Shown: positions 1-13,004 of the stretch, piece by piece
How positions within the stretch are numbered: the first letter of the stretch is position 1
How the letters are laid out: each line of letters starts with the position of its first letter
Origin: Crotalaria pallida
Taxonomy: Eukaryota > Streptophyta > Magnoliopsida > Fabales > Fabaceae
Assembly (NCBI GenBank): GCA_037953625.1
Contig: CM075656.1
Location: 75,783,001 to 75,847,000, forward strand
Reading direction: 5' to 3'
Length of the DNA: 64,000 nt
Notes under the pieces: model-generated
Database searches by the model: none
The model's input: the letters and a program-made list of their open reading frames with translations, nothing else
What the model was told of the DNA's origin: nothing
Program-made: the position numbers and the translations under genes

Positions 1-1375
1 GACCAAAAGGAGCCAAGCTCCCTTCGCAGCGCTATGGTGTTAATAGTTTTTATCTCATTTGTTAAATGGGTCGAATTAAAGCTCTCGCATGTTCGGCCGA
101 TGGTTAGTGAGCAGTGAACTTATAGTAGATGCAATAACAACATTACAACAAGGGCTTAGCAAAAGTAGTTTGAGTTTGACATCAATAATGTAATGTCTAA
201 TGACTACCACCATTCAAAATATGTTTTTGTGTTCTATTGATGAAATAGTTTGACCAATCCACTAATTATTTCATGATCCACTCGGTTGAACTAGTGACCT
301 GATACATGAGGATCTGACGATGACCCAACCATTGAAGAGCTTTAGTTTTCGGCCCTCGTTTTTTACTCTGCCTGCATTTTTTTAGATGCATTCTGCAATG
401 CATAAAAAGTGAAGCATGCATTGAATGCATCTGGATGTATTGATACTCCAAAACTTATTATAGGCTGTCAAGCCGATTTATGTGTATTTGCAAAGAAGTC
501 CTTATCAATTAAAATTTTCTGAAACACATAAAAAAGGTGTTAGGACAATTTTGCCCTTATCCCCGAGCCGGAATTGTCGCCGCCAGCCACCATCACTCCA
601 CCATCTTTCTCCCTCGTTCGTTCGCAGTCCCATTATCGCAGTGGAATGACACCACCATTAGCAACATATTGATACCAGGGAGAAAGAGGAGGGCAATTCC
701 ATTTGATAAGCAGACAAGGAAGCTTATTGGACATCGAATGCACTACATCATCATTATGATAAAGCTTTCAAGGTTCAGTAAATTGCCAAGAGACAAAATC
801 TCAAGCTTCTCCGATCTGGAAATATGTCATTCCTCAACCACTGTTGCAAGATCCGGAAGAAGCCACCGCTGCCGCCACCGTCACCGCCACCTCCTCACAC
901 AAGCCACCATCTGCCTTCTCCCTATAGCCACCCTTTGAACCACATTCATTCTACCGCCTCAATCACTGCCTCTCCTGCAACGTCATGGAGAAAGAACGGT
1001 GGCAGATCTGGAATCACCGGCATAGGACCGAGGTCAACATCGGGCGGAGATGAGAGGCGGTTGGACGGAGGCAGCGAAGTGAGGTCGTGTGTTCGGCGGC
1101 GGCGGCTGTACACGACAGTGGGTGGGTGTGGGTTGAGGGGCGTGTGGACACTGCGGCGGCGGCGGTTGTTCTTCTCGGGGCACAATTGCAACTTGGATGC
1201 AAGTTTTGGAAACTCAAAGAGCAAGTCCCCCTCCATCATCTGAGCCCTTAGTGCCACATCATAGAAACTCAATGGCAATAACCTTCACATGCACTGATGC
1301 AAGCCAACTCTTTTTATGCATTGCAGCCTCCATCTTTTTCCATGATAGGTTCAATCGAAATATTTTCTGATATAC

Positions 1376-1458
1376 CCGAGTCGAAAAATGTATTTTTCCA
1401 ATTACTCTCATTAAAAAAATCATTTTTAAAGTCGAAAAATGCATTTTTCCAACTCGGG
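1376..1458. repeat. Short inverted repeat around GTCGAAAAATG
   Basis: The left arm reads CCCGAGTCGAAAAATG (about 1376-1391). The right arm contains CATTTTTCCAACTCGGG, so the outer ends pair as an imperfect inverted repeat. The core, GTCGAAAAATG(T/C)ATTTTTCCAA, also occurs twice as a direct repeat. It could be the remains of a small hairpin MITE. I see no clear target duplication. Confidence 0.35.
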
Positions 1459-1572
1459 AGAATCGAATCGGAAAATATTCCGATAGAATCCCATCAGAAA
1501 AAACGAGGGATGGGGACCGGTACTCATCATTGAACCAATGACCTAATAATTTTTTGGCTTAAATATTAATTA

Positions 1573-1918
1573 AATTGGTTCTTATAAATATTGATCCTTT
1601 TGAAATTAGTTCCTACATTTTTTTTTATCCAATCATTTTCGATTTGTTTTGTTTTTGGTCCCCACTATCAAGTTTGGATGAAAGATGGTCTAACAGGATA
1701 AGGAACCAAACCAAAATGAAATGAAAAAGCTAAGACCAAAACCAAAACGAAACGAAAAGCAGTCATCAAAATCTCCACTCAATGAAAATATGAAAATAAA
1801 AAACAAAACTACATTTGCATTATCTTAAACCATAGTTGAGGTCGAGGATCAAAACCAAAACGAAATTAAAAAGCACAAAAAGAATTGTAGGGATCAATTT
1901 TAAAGAGATCAACCTATT
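1573..1918. mobile_element. Degraded long-TIR element (candidate)
   Basis: The left end contains TTGATCCTTTTGAAATTAG. The reverse complement of the right end contains TTGATCTCTTTAAAATTGAT, followed in both by a CCTACA-type block. The arms are long but diverged, in the style of the 'rest of plant' elements carrying TTGGTCCCTA-type ends. No target duplication is clear, so this is a weak call. Confidence 0.3.
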
Positions 1919-2070
1919 TTTTCTATTGTACTATTTGAGAATAATAAACTAAAAAATGTATCTTTGTATTGAAATAATAAATGTTTAATATTTTAAGAGT
2001 CAGCGAATTAGTTTTTGAAGACTTTTTTCTACGTTTTTATTTCTTATCATCGGGGCTGAGGTTAAACAAA

Positions 2071-2101
2071 TGTGTGTGTGTGTGGGGGGGGGGGGGGGGG
2101 G
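2071..2101. repeat. (TG)n followed by an 18-base G run
   Basis: Seven TG units run directly into eighteen G residues (2084-2101). Such a run can form G-quadruplex structures and is prone to slippage, so its exact length in the assembly should be treated with caution. Confidence 0.9.
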
Positions 2102-2138
2102 TTAAGTGGATCCTAAAATTATTTTTTTTAAGGAAAAT

Positions 2139-2281
2139 GCTAAGGACACTTGTTAAGAAACTAAAACTAATATATTAATATAGAAAGATGTGATTTTTGA
2201 AATTTTCAAGAGAGTGATTAATGATATAATATTGTTTTATTATTCTTATTTTTAGTAACCTTAACAAGTGTCCTAATTAGC
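2139..2281. mobile_element. Small hairpin MITE
   Basis: The left end, GCTAAGGACACTTGTTAAG, is matched on the opposite strand at the right end by GCTAATTAGGACACTTGTTA. The element is about 143 bp with an AT-rich centre and no coding capacity. It lies about 300 bp upstream of the ribosomal protein start codon. The duplicated target is unclear (short A/T runs on both sides). Confidence 0.5.
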
Positions 2282-2585
2282 AAAATTTTTTAAAATATTA
2301 GTTTTAAAGAAAAATATGAATCTTTTCATTTTAAAACTAGTAATACCAAAACCATGAATTTTGATTAAAGAGCTACGAGTTGTAATAAAAAAAAGTTTAG
2401 GAACTAATGGAAAAAAAAAAGAAAAAGATTTGAAAACCAACTTTAAATCGAAAAGACTTGATTAGCCTAAAAATAATGAGAGCAAATTGAAAAAAAAAAC
2501 CACCCATCTAAAAAAGAAGAAACCGAGCAAAAAAACCCTTGCCTTGTGTTGTGTGTTGTTGAATTGAAATCGTAGAGGAAGAGGG

Positions 2586-3916
2586 ATGGGGAGGAGAATA
2601 CTGAACGAAGCTCTGAGTGCTATGGTGAATGCTGAGCGGCGTGGCAAATCTATTGTTGAGCTCAAACCCATCTCTACCGTCATGTCTTCCTTCCTTAAAA
2701 TCATGAAAAACCGCGGTATATACTCATTTATTTCAACCTTTTTCATTCTCTGTTATTAAATTTCTATTCTTTTTCCTTTAATCCCTAACCCCTTTTACTG
2801 CCATAAGATTTCAACCATTGTTTCTTCTCCATTTTCAAAAAAACGCAAAAAAGTTGTGTTTTTTATACTGCACATTAACTGTTTGTTAAAAGTCCTATTA
2901 GAATTTCAGTCTTTCTTATGTGTTTGCAACACTTTGCTCGTAGTGATTGAGAATCTTGTAGCTTCTATTTACTTGTTTAGATGGTGAAATGTATTGTGAT
3001 TGTTTACTGAAATCGGTAAACTCAATGAGTTTATACTCATGTTTAGTAGTCGAGTTTGAGTTCACCATGCCTTCATGAGTTTACTTAAAAGTTCGAGTTT
3101 GAAAACCTTGCATAAATCGTTTTGGATAGTTAATGATGGAATAGAGGAAAGTTTCCATTTCATTGTTTGGAATGATAAGAGAGTGGAATTTTTTTTTTAT
3201 AAGAATTAATAAAGTAAAAACCTCGGTTTTATCTCAAACCCCCCAATTTGAAGGGAAACAGAAAGAGTGGTATGATAGGAATGGGATGGAATTGGTTCCA
3301 TCCAATAGTATTCCATTCCATCATTAAAACCCATCAATGGAACTATATACCATTTCATCCCATTCCACCCTTTACCACACGAATCCAAAGTCCAAACAAA
3401 GCCTAAAATCCTCTGAGATTCAAATTCTAGATTTGTTGCTCACTATAAGTTTTGTAGCTAATCTTGCACAACTCGCGATAGGTTATATCAAGGACTTTCA
3501 AGTCTATGATCCGCACAGAGTCGGAAGGATAACAGTTGAACTACAAGGTAGGATCAAAGATTGCAGAGCCATTACATACCGACAAGACATTAAGGCAAAG
3601 GATATTGAAGCGTACAAATTGCGTACTCTCCCAACACATCAGGTTCGTTTTTGTCTCATATTCCATGTCTATATAAGCTTCCAGCAGTTTCACTAGTTTC
3701 TCTTGCATATGGAGAATGTTGTTTGCTTAAGATGATAGTTGTTTTACTGGTCTACTTTAGAGTTTGAAAAAAGAAAAGGAAAAGGATAATCTTGAAGTTC
3801 TGTTTGTCTCAATGCAGTGGGGTTATGTTGTGATTACAACTCCTGATGGTGTTTTGGATCATGAAGAGGCCATTGAAAGGAATGTAGGCGGTCAGGTTCT
3901 TGGTTACTTTCACTGA
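2586..3916 (+). CDS. RPS15A: Ribosomal protein S15a, type II (S8 family), 3 exons
   Basis: Exons are 2586-2715, 3482-3642 and 3818-3916, with GT-AG introns. They encode 129 residues, the normal length for the eukaryotic S15a/bacterial S8 family of the small ribosomal subunit. The protein starts MGRRILNEALSAMVNAERRG and ends NVGGQVLGYFH. The blocks DPHRVGRITVELQGRIKDC, LPTHQWGYVVITTPDG and LDHEEA are the S15a core. The start MGRRILN (rather than MVRISVLN) and the wording of the centre match type II plant S15a (Arabidopsis S15aB/E). From published work, this class is imported into mitochondria and replaces the lost mitochondrial rps8. I infer the same role here from similarity only. The first intron (766 bp) includes repeat-like DNA around 3130-3410. 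All splice sites keep the frame. Confidence 0.93.
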
Positions 3917-5578
3917 AAACAATCATACACATGTTATTTTGGTCAACCATTGTGTCCAGCTACATTCCCAGATAATCATGGAATGAATTCAGTGGCAAAA
4001 TGTTTTATTCAGGCAAAGGAGGGTTTATTTTCTTTTGTTGCTTCGTCCCTATGAATTTTGATGGAAATTAGTCGTTTTTTTGTTGAATAAGATACTGTAA
4101 TAGGCTAGACATGTATGGATATATTTTGATCCTTACAGTGTAATTTACTTCAAATCCAGAGTTGCACTTAATATAATCCTCAATTAGTTCAAGCACACTG
4201 TACCCACTGGTTTTCTTTGTTTCACCATAGAATTGCGGTTTTGGACAAGAACATTTCATCGTCACGCTATTAATTTCTGTCGCACTTCCTTAGAATTTGG
4301 TTTCTAAGCTGCGGCATTGTATTAAACATAAAAACTTTTTCGACGACAATTCCTAAATTATATGTAATTTTCCTTCTCTCACTCTTTCATTTGTCTTACT
4401 AAAACTGAGTCGAAGGTGTAAATGCTCAACACTAGTGATTTGAGCTCGCATACTTGCATTGGTAAAGAGTTGACCTCTTGATAGTTGACAATTGACATAG
4501 TTGCTTACTGATGGAGCTGCAGAGGAGAAAAAAAACCTGCTCTGGCTTTAGTTGGAGTCTTCTCTTAGATATTTCCTTGTAAGATCTCATTAGGACACTG
4601 TATTTATACCTAAATACATTAATTTATTAAGTATACGGCTTTTCAATTACAAAAAAATCACTCCTTGATTTTAACCATTGGATAAAATAAGCGAAGCTAA
4701 AAGTCAGGATTGATACTAGTAAGTTCAAAATTCCATTCATTAACGTTGTATACAACCACAATCAAGCCTTATTTTTCGCTTTATGTAATCAACTCATGAA
4801 TCAAACAATGTAATAATGCTCTATCGCACATCATGTTCATTGACAAAATATTGATCTCACTGTTTAATTCATTGACATTTGTGTGAAATAAGAATTTTTT
4901 TAGTGTATTTTTCAAATTAATCAAACTTGAACTTTTAGATGTTTGACTCATTAATTTCATAATATTTTATGCTGATAAGCAGCTTATTAACTTGAAAGTC
5001 GGCTCATATATATTTCGTGGGCTTATGTATAGTTAGTTACTCACGAAGTGAGGAAACACAAACTGTCCCTGACACTTAAATAGGTTTTATTGAAGCAATA
5101 TGATGTGCAAACCCATGCTCAAAACTCCTGTGAAAATAAAATAGAAATTGTCATAATAATCTACACGAGTAAAAAAAATATGAATCATATGTAAACTATA
5201 GTCTATAGGGATAGAAAAAATAATCTGTATCACAATTAGTTACTTACATAACAACATGAGCAGCTACACCCAAGAACATCCCTCAATAAAAATACAGGGA
5301 CAGTGATTCTTTCCTTTAGGTCAGCAACACCAGTGATTTGAGTATAGGACATTTGCAGCCTATGGCTATGAACTTGATTCAAAAATTTGTTAACCCTCAC
5401 ACCAACTCACTTTATGTCATCCCAAACATTGGACTCTAGGATTAGTAGAATTTTCATCTCTTTGGACTATAGAGGTGTTAATCATCAATGAAATAAAGAA
5501 CCATATCTTCCTCAGTACCAGCAACCATGTCTAACAAATATGTTGCACCCTGTGGTCCTAAAATAATGTGACATAGGA
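3917..5578. other. Intergenic region between two convergent genes
   Basis: This stretch should hold the 3' untranslated regions of the S15a gene (from the left) and the DENN gene (from the right). It is AT-rich. Open frames are short and I see no domain, RNA gene or clear repeat. Confidence 0.5.
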
Positions 5579-8500
5579 TTATGATCCACCACTTTCAAAG
5601 CTTGATAGATGAGCGTCTGTTAAAACAGTGAAGAGTTGTGTATCTACAAATAGCTGCAAAGGCAAAGGTTCATGAAGAATAACCATTATCAAATCTTGAC
5701 CATTAGATCTTCCATGCATGGTTAAGGTTAGAATATAAAGTCATGTGTAGCTTTTAAAGTAACTTCTAATCTCCACCGTCAATGTATGAGTTTAGAGGAG
5801 TGTCGATTTACACTAGTGTAAGCCATTTTTACATTGAATTGTTGATCTTGATTTCGTCCAACTGTATAAACTATAACAATCACAAAACCCCTTGGATGGA
5901 ATAAAAGAAAAAAAAGAAAAAAAGATCCACGGTTGAAAGTGATTGCTAGTGAAAAATGACTTACACTTGTCAATGGATCCCTCCTCATGATTTTATTTTA
6001 GACACAAGAATTGCAAGCATGCCAACTATCTGTGGCGATCATTTCAATGCTTATGCAGAACAAAAAATTATTTCCTGTGATTTTTCTTTTAAAGAATAAA
6101 AGGTTGTTACCTTAATGAATGGCTGGTCCCTATTAGGAAAGGAATCAATGAAGCTATCTTTTAGAAGTAAAGAAACCTGAAAAGTGAATCCAGGATCAGT
6201 TAGGAAAGTGTGAGCAAATTACCCATTCTTCGTTATTTAGGAATTTCCAGGAATATAAATAATAAGCATTAACTTAGTACCCTGTCATTATTTGCTTGTA
6301 CACTAGTTATTGTATGGAATTTCAGCTCTGAGCAAAGTGACTCCAAATAGTGCCACAAAATATTCAAAAACCGAGTTGCAGCATCAGCCTGGGTAAAGAA
6401 GTACACATTACTGGTTTTCTATGCATTAATTATACGTAGATATAATAGTATTTTTTTTTTAATCTATACTTTTGGTCCCTATGCGACAGTCATTTTTAAA
6501 TTGACCTTATATGTGGGAAAAAAAAAAATCAATACAACCCCTATAAGTTTAGTTAATCTTGATATGGTCATTGCCTTTTATTGCTCTTATAACACTGGTT
6601 GTTGGAGTCGAAGTGTATGGACCAAGTTAAAAATAATTGTCACGTATACCAAAAAGCAAATGATTACCACATTCAAGGACCAAATAAGAATATGTTTGGT
6701 CCCTATATGTGTCAATCATTTTCGAGGTGACACTATTGACACTCCAAAATGTCTGTTTGCACTCCATTTAAACCAGTCACAATTTTGTAAAATGAAAAAC
6801 TTGAGTCGAAGTGCTAATAATGCCAGCCTCATTTTCGATTTGATCTCGATACTTTAAGTCCAACTAACGATGTTATAAATATGATAAATGGTGAGGACTA
6901 GATTAAAGATAATTGTACATGGAGGGACTAATGGAACTTTTTTGTATATAAGGACCTGGTTGGAAATAGGTGTCAAGTTTAGGGACCAAAAGTATATTTC
7001 AACCTTTATTTTTTATGAATTGAGCGAGTGAAGGGGCGAAGTCCTTCAGTATGGGAACTAAAAGAACCTGAGCTTCGTTGCACCTATGTACAGGATGCTT
7101 TCTAGCAATTGAACTTTCACATGAAAGTCTTGCATGAATTGGACCCAATTGAGCGACAAGCTCTCTATGTTGTGGAAGTTTTGGCAGGTGACACGTTTTA
7201 ACCTGCATAATAGAAAAATAAATATGGTTAGAAAACTTATTCAACAAAGGGGTTTAAATAAATCTATACAAGCCAAAAATTGGGAATGTAAAGATAGAAA
7301 AAGACATTATAAACCTGATTCTTCAGAACATCAACAAGAACAAGATTATTAGTTTTAATGTTTACATCTTCGGGTTTATGCTGTATGCCAACCTGCAAGA
7401 TCATTACAAAATTGGATTAAACAATTAACATTTCTTAAAAACTCTCAAACACAAAGCATTGTAAGCGAAAAAAACCTAAATTCTCACATGACATAGAATC
7501 AAGGTAGAAAGAAATAAGTTTGAAATATGTTAGATTATGAGATCCTAAGTTTCATACCATAAAGCAACTAGCTCAAATTAAATATTTATTAAAAAGAGAA
7601 TATGACGAAAGAAAAAATTACGAATACTAAAGTAATAGTCCTAATATAACACAAAGCAATACATTTTGTAAAACATCAAATAAAATGAAACTTACAATGT
7701 ATGGAACTGGTGCGTCAAGAAAATCAATCATTTTCCCAGGTAAAACCTGATAAGCACGACTAACATATTGTTAGATATATGAGACAATGTCCCACGGATA
7801 ATCTGAAACCAGGGTTTGTATAATGCCGCTGAACTCACCGGTAGCAATAAGCTTTGCCACTGAAATGGACGAATCATCGGAACAATAGATAGCACTGTGC
7901 CCGATAGAACACCCTGTATTGTGTCAAAAAAGGCCAAAATGAATCATAGGTTATATAACAATCTTAGTTAATCAACAGCAACAATTAAGTATCAACTATT
8001 AAGCACACAACATTGTAAGGCAAATTGGTGACCTTCAATTAATATGATTGTTTCTAAGACTTACCAGATTTGGACACACTACTACCACCTGTTTTTCCAA
8101 CAGCACTCCTGCAACTAATGCCAACACCTGCCAGTAACATTATGTTTGAACAATTAAAAATATTTTAGTCACTCAAGAAACTACTATGATATTTGCAGCT
8201 CATATAAGTAAATGGAAAAGTCAAAATGTTTAGCATTGTTCCAATAAGGAACTTCCGACAGCCATCAACATTGTTGAATTTCTACCAGAATATGTGCTTA
8301 CACTTTCAAGGGACAGAACTCGACAGGTAGTTGCAGTTGTCCATACTGATAATGCAAGGGCTTCTTCAGCAGAAGCTAACTTCGCGCTGACCTTTTACCA
8401 AGCAAATTTGTAATGAGTGAACATAATTGTGGAGAAGCATTGTACTAAAGCACCAAGAATTACCTGAGCAGGTTCGGAACAATTTTGTAAACAATCTTCA

Positions 8501-10142
8501 TCAAAGCCAAGAGAAGCAATTGAGTGTCGTATATACTGAATAGCTTGTAGATGTTCAAGAGGGCGGAAGACAAATTCACTTCCTCGAGGTGGAATAGGTG
8601 TAGCATGATATCTGCACACTATCTGTAGCAAATCATTCTTATTCTCCTATCAAAACCATTCACATGAAAGAAAAACATTTAAAATAAAAATCAAGTACGC
8701 CTCAGTTTCATCAATGCAAAATAAACAGGGCAACCATTTAACACTAACCGTAGCCCATTCCATTAGCAATTCATCCCCATGATCTGTTTCATTGTTTGTG
8801 AAAAGATCGTCCTCATCTTCTGATACCATGCTTCTAGCTGGACTGCCGATGAAAACAATAAACTAGTAAGAGGGTGTTTGATTCAGATTAATTTTTAGGA
8901 AAAACAGTTGTTGCTGCTCCAAAAGCTGCAGAGGAGGAAGGTGTTTGTCAAGAACAGAAGTTGTTTTCTAAAGCTGTTTTTGGATTAAAAAAATTGAATT
9001 TTTTAAGCTAGACTTTTGGACAGTAAGATTATCTGATATTCTTATATAGTCAAATTATTTTAGAACTAAACCAAACAAACTCTAAATCAAAGCTGAAAAA
9101 CTATTCCAGACATGTATCTCTGCACAAAAATTTAAGAAAACAAAAAATTGGTGATGATAGTCTATCCAAAAGTAAAGCTGAAACACGGAATATTATAATC
9201 ATAAATTTACCACCTGAAAAGTGACTCAGAACTTCCAAGAAGCTCAGATGCACGACTCCGGGCAGAAAAAGGTGTTCCAACATTGGGAGAAAGTTGACCA
9301 TTTTCATAATTTCCATGCATTCTTTCCATAGACTCATGAGTTTCTGTTGCCTCAAAAGCGCTATTATCATGATCTTGCAGATTCTTCCTACCATCCTTAT
9401 CTATATCCCTAACCAGAAAAAAATCAGAGGCGTCACTGGCTGTCACGCTCGCAGGAGATTGAGAGCGAGAATCCCATATTTTTGGCGATAGCTGTGGGAT
9501 TTCTTCATCAGATATAATCCCGGCAGCGGCAGCAGTAATGGCTGCAGCACCATCAAGAGGTATTGCAAAATCCATCCAGTCACTAAATGACTCCCTCTCT
9601 GGGGAGTTAGCATTTGAACTCAATTGATCATCAAGTTTTGGTGTTGATGGGATGGATCCATTGAGAGTCAACTCATTTACAAATTGCGTTATCCGATTCA
9701 GACGCTCCTGTGCAAGGAGACTGCATCCAAGTAAGGCATAATGAATTCTATTGAATCTAGGGATCTTAGGTCAGCCATTGTATGCAAATAAACCATTAAT
9801 AATATGCTAACCTGTTCAACATCTCAAAGTGTAACTCAAAGAAAGGAACTCTAGTCAGGAGACAGTAACAGCGAGGCGCAGAAACAAGAAAACGACTGGA
9901 TATCCCAGACGGATGAGAAATAGGAGATGATGTGCTTAGTATACCAGGGGGCCTCTGAACAATTTCAGGCACATGCAAGCAAACTCCATAAAGTGTTGCA
10001 TTGTCTGCTGCCTGATCAAGGGATGAAGGTATACATAAACAACTATCAGCAATATCATCTATCTTTATTTCCCATACAAAAATATTGCACAATAAGAAAT
10101 AAATGAAAAACAAATGAACAAAATCTACCCAAACCAAATACC

Positions 10143-10196
<54 letters not shown>

Positions 10197-12910
10197 ACCT
10201 TATCCTTTATTCTCAGTTCTCTCCAGTAACTTGAACTGTAACATTAGGATGCTGACATCTCAAACGTTTGAACAGCCAAAACAATCTTTAGACCAACAGA
10301 TGAATACTTTTGAAGTATTGTCTCATGGAAAAACAGAGTAGCTATGAATATATATTGTATAATATATTGTTACCCTCCCACTCAATTATTCTTGAAAAAG
10401 AAATTCAAAATAAATATATGAGTAGACTGTACAAAGACAATATTGCATACATGAACCAGGGTACAGGTATGATATATTTCCAGAACTTCTCAATTACAAT
10501 CACAAATCATTTCAGGCTAACAGACCAAAATTGATATGGTGTCAATACAAAAATTACCTTGAGTGTAAAGATAAATGATAGATCATCTCTGCCTAAATGC
10601 TCCTGTGGAGGGTAAAAATAAAAGGAAAAATATTATCTCTCTGGTCTCAAAGGTGGTGAGAGCTCAATGGAAGGTTAATTAATTATGCTTATACAATAAG
10701 AAAGAGATAAAAAGAAAAGGTGACAAACAGATGTACTGGTATGTGTTACTTGACCATCTAAACACTAGATCTACCAAATCAAAGATGATACATTGCTTTA
10801 ACTAGCCTGTCAATGAGCAAAGATATCTGAGTTATTAAAGATAAACTGAGATTGATGTGGCACACCTGTCCATAGACAAGTTCATTTAGTTCACTTAGAG
10901 ATGGAGTCCTCTCCAACATCGCGGCCTGTAAATCAGCATTTGATAAATGAAACAGTTTATGGGAAATTAGTAGAATATTTCACAATTTAAATAGATGTAT
11001 GGTTTATCAAATTTTAACATGTAAAGAGAATTTGGCAGATCTGATCAAGTTTTAGAAGCGTCAAGCAGACCTTAACACCTTCAGGAAAGCAGAAGGAGGC
11101 TAAATCCTTCATACGCACTGTTAGCTTCTTCCCAGGAGGATATTTGAAAAGTATCTGCATGATTACAAAAAGATATCAGTGGGAAGAACCTATTGATCCA
11201 TAGCAATAGACCGAATTGTAATCATAAATAGGGAGGAATCGGTTACAGTTCCAATGCTAAAAAATGTTACCATCAAATATTTGTTTACAGAGATCATTTG
11301 AACGGTAGCAACAGATTGACTAAAATAATTCCCACCGACCATCGAAATACATGTACAAATTCCTAAATATCTTTCCTAAATGTTGTGAAACTAATCTAGA
11401 AAATTCCTACATGTGTGATGCCTATAAGGCTATAACACTAAATATCTTATATAGAGCTTGCAAAATTAGCCTTAAAAATTTTAATAGAATTTTTCTATTT
11501 CTGATATGCGGCATGCGGAGACCTGGACAGCTAATTTCTATAGTCTTTTATTCTTTGTTTCCTTTTGCTTCCTCAGCTTGTGAGGATAAGTTATCCTCCC
11601 TTAATTAAACTTTCTTTCTTTCTTTGCTCTAAAATAAAATTTAATTCTCTATCAAATATATCTATGTATGTTCCAAAGTTCTAACAAACCTGAGGTTCCA
11701 AAGTTGGTTCCAGTGGCCTTTGTCGCTGCAGACTTCTGTAATCTACATATTCAGATTTTTCCTTCACTTTTTCCCACTGCTTCTTTCTTGCAAACGCATC
11801 CTCCACGACCTCCAAATTAGCATCTGGATGCAGCCCCACAATCACAAAATGTTCAAAGAGCGATGTTGGATCCTTATAATTTCCACGGTTCTACAGTAAG
11901 ATTCAGTGACTTATGTCAATATACTGATAAGTTCACATTTCCGACAAACATGTTTAAGGGACACAAGATCACCTCCTAAAAGCTAGTTCAATATAGCATC
12001 AATGTCAACGTTTCTCCATGGTTAGATATTATATGTTCTTAGAACAAACAAATCAAGAGCCCTGAGGATGAGTCTAATGATATGACCATTTAATCATATA
12101 CCAGCATGGCATGGTAAAATTTACAAATATAAGAATAACTTGAGCACTCAAAATCCTCAACACTCATGCTCTAACTTCTTTTAGATAGAATTAGATTTGT
12201 ATAAAGAAACAATTGCGACCAATTAGCTTGAAAGGTGTATACTTTAACTTGGAATGTTGCAAGCATAAGCATTATATTTTATGAAAATTCGAGTTAAATT
12301 TCCTCGAGGACAAAGAAGTTGCCTGAATGAAGCAGAGGATTTTGTGGATCGTTTAAAAAACAGGTAGCTGAAGGGAAGAAATGATTTTCTACTCTAAGGT
12401 GAAACATGATCAACATGAAGTGACATGCATTATTGAACTTTTTTAGCAAGATAGCAATGCAATTATCAAATATAAATTAAATTCTATCACTATTTGCGGA
12501 TCAATCAGGCAAAAACAAATGCGGTACATGAAGGGATTCTAAAAATCGAATACCAGAGATTTGGGATGAAGCTGATACCACTGGCGTTTCTGGTTTGCCA
12601 AGACCTCAGGGTTGAAATTTGCCTGTGAGCCTTCTTCACGACATTTGCCACCCCACCGCCACCGTTGCACATGAGTTTTTATCTTCTGAAAGCTGTTACT
12701 TCGATGAAATCCTTTAATAACAATTTCACTCTGACTGCGTCTATGCACACCAGGCCCTATTTGTGGCAGACTTGACCCACCACCACCAGAATACATATTT
12801 TGCAATGCTCCCCCAGCAACTCTAAAAGCCCCCTCAGATAAATGATGCAGAATCGTCATCGGCGACGAGGACTTATCCTCATGAGGCTCAGCCTCCTCTT
12901 TCGAGTCCAT
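5579..12910 (-). CDS. DENN (AEX-3) domain protein, 18 coding exons
   Basis: Coding exons, in transcript order: 12910-12554, 11890-11690, 11154-11071, 10925-10866, 10602-10558, 10011-9812, 9720-9214, 8842-8749, 8646-8464, 8391-8302, 8127-8065, 7913-7839, 7746-7696, 7392-7315, 7202-7068, 6388-6281, 6176-6111, 5653-5579. Together they give about 823 residues in one frame. The order fits the plant DENN protein of the AT5G35560 type: a Ser/Gly-rich N-terminus, an upstream DENN segment (FEHFVIVGLHPDANLE and RFLVSAPRCYCLLTRVPFFE), a long variable acidic/Ser-rich linker (about 300-500), then the core DENN segment (LVAGVLLEKQVVVVCPNL, IRPFQWQSLLLPVLPGKMID). DENN proteins are guanine-nucleotide exchange factors for Rab GTPases on membranes; that role is inferred. 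The start is taken at 12910; an in-frame ATG lies four codons upstream. A pyrimidine-rich leader with a candidate donor near 13630 suggests a 5'UTR intron. Three MITE-like elements sit in its introns. Confidence 0.9.
5795..5986. mobile_element. Mutator-type MITE in DENN gene intron 17
   Basis: The 192-bp element has inverted ends: GAGGAGTGTCGATTTACAC on the left, and GAGGAGGGATCCATTGACA on the right read from the other strand, with CAAGTGTAAGTCATTTTT-like inner matches. It is flanked by ATGAGTTTA (5786-5794) and ATGATTTTA (5987-5995), a 9-bp duplication with one mismatch. Nine bases is the Mutator signature. It carries no gene. Confidence 0.6.
6461..7005. mobile_element. Long-TIR element in DENN gene intron 15
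   Basis: The left end reads CTATACTTTTGGTCCCTA. The right end, read in reverse, gives ATATACTTTTGGTCCCTA, followed by a longer diverged match (GGTCCTTATATAC / GACCTTATATGT). The element is about 545 bp and lies between exons 15 and 16. The 'TTTTGGTCCCTA' end is common in legume and other plant non-autonomous DNA elements. Its exact borders are uncertain. Confidence 0.5.
8870..9082. mobile_element. Tourist-like (PIF/Harbinger) MITE in DENN gene intron 7
   Basis: The ends are GAGGGTGTTTGATTCAG and, reversed, GAGTTTGTTTGGTTTAG. The element is flanked by TAA on both sides (8867-8869 and 9083-9085), the PIF/Harbinger-type target duplication. It is 213 bp long with no coding capacity. Confidence 0.65.
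10145..10192. repeat. (TA)n microsatellite
   Basis: An uninterrupted run of about 23 TA units lies inside intron 5 of the DENN gene. Confidence 0.95.
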
Positions 12911-13004
12911 GTTCATACACACACAAACACACCTAGCTCATGCTCTCAAGTTTCACTTTACTCAATTCCTGAACTAAATTCCAATACCAACACCCCTTTT
13001 GTAT

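Larger units (their letters stand above)
1..2070. other. Intergenic region, no supported gene
   Basis: I find no supported gene here. Between about 385 and 440 there is a cluster of TGCAT/ATGCA (RY-like) motifs. Between about 540 and 1250 the sequence is richer in GC, and open frames of 110-139 codons occur on both strands. None shows a recognisable domain, and they look like by-products of composition or a fragment of captured genic DNA. Further features in this stretch are listed separately. Confidence 0.5.

Noticed and set aside
385..440. Seed-type RY promoter cluster (CATGCA motifs)
   Set aside because: No gene lies close enough downstream; the motifs may reflect a small palindromic repeat.
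537..1278. Open frames of 110-139 codons on both strands
   Set aside because: They overlap each other in several frames, follow the local GC-rich composition (simple GGCGGC and CCACC repeats) and show no domain, start context or splice support.
5041..5110. A further coding exon of the DENN gene reading SFEHGFAHHIASIKP
   Set aside because: The real last exon, with the expected DTQLF...LSSFES ending and a stop, is at 5653-5579; the later match is in the 3' flank.
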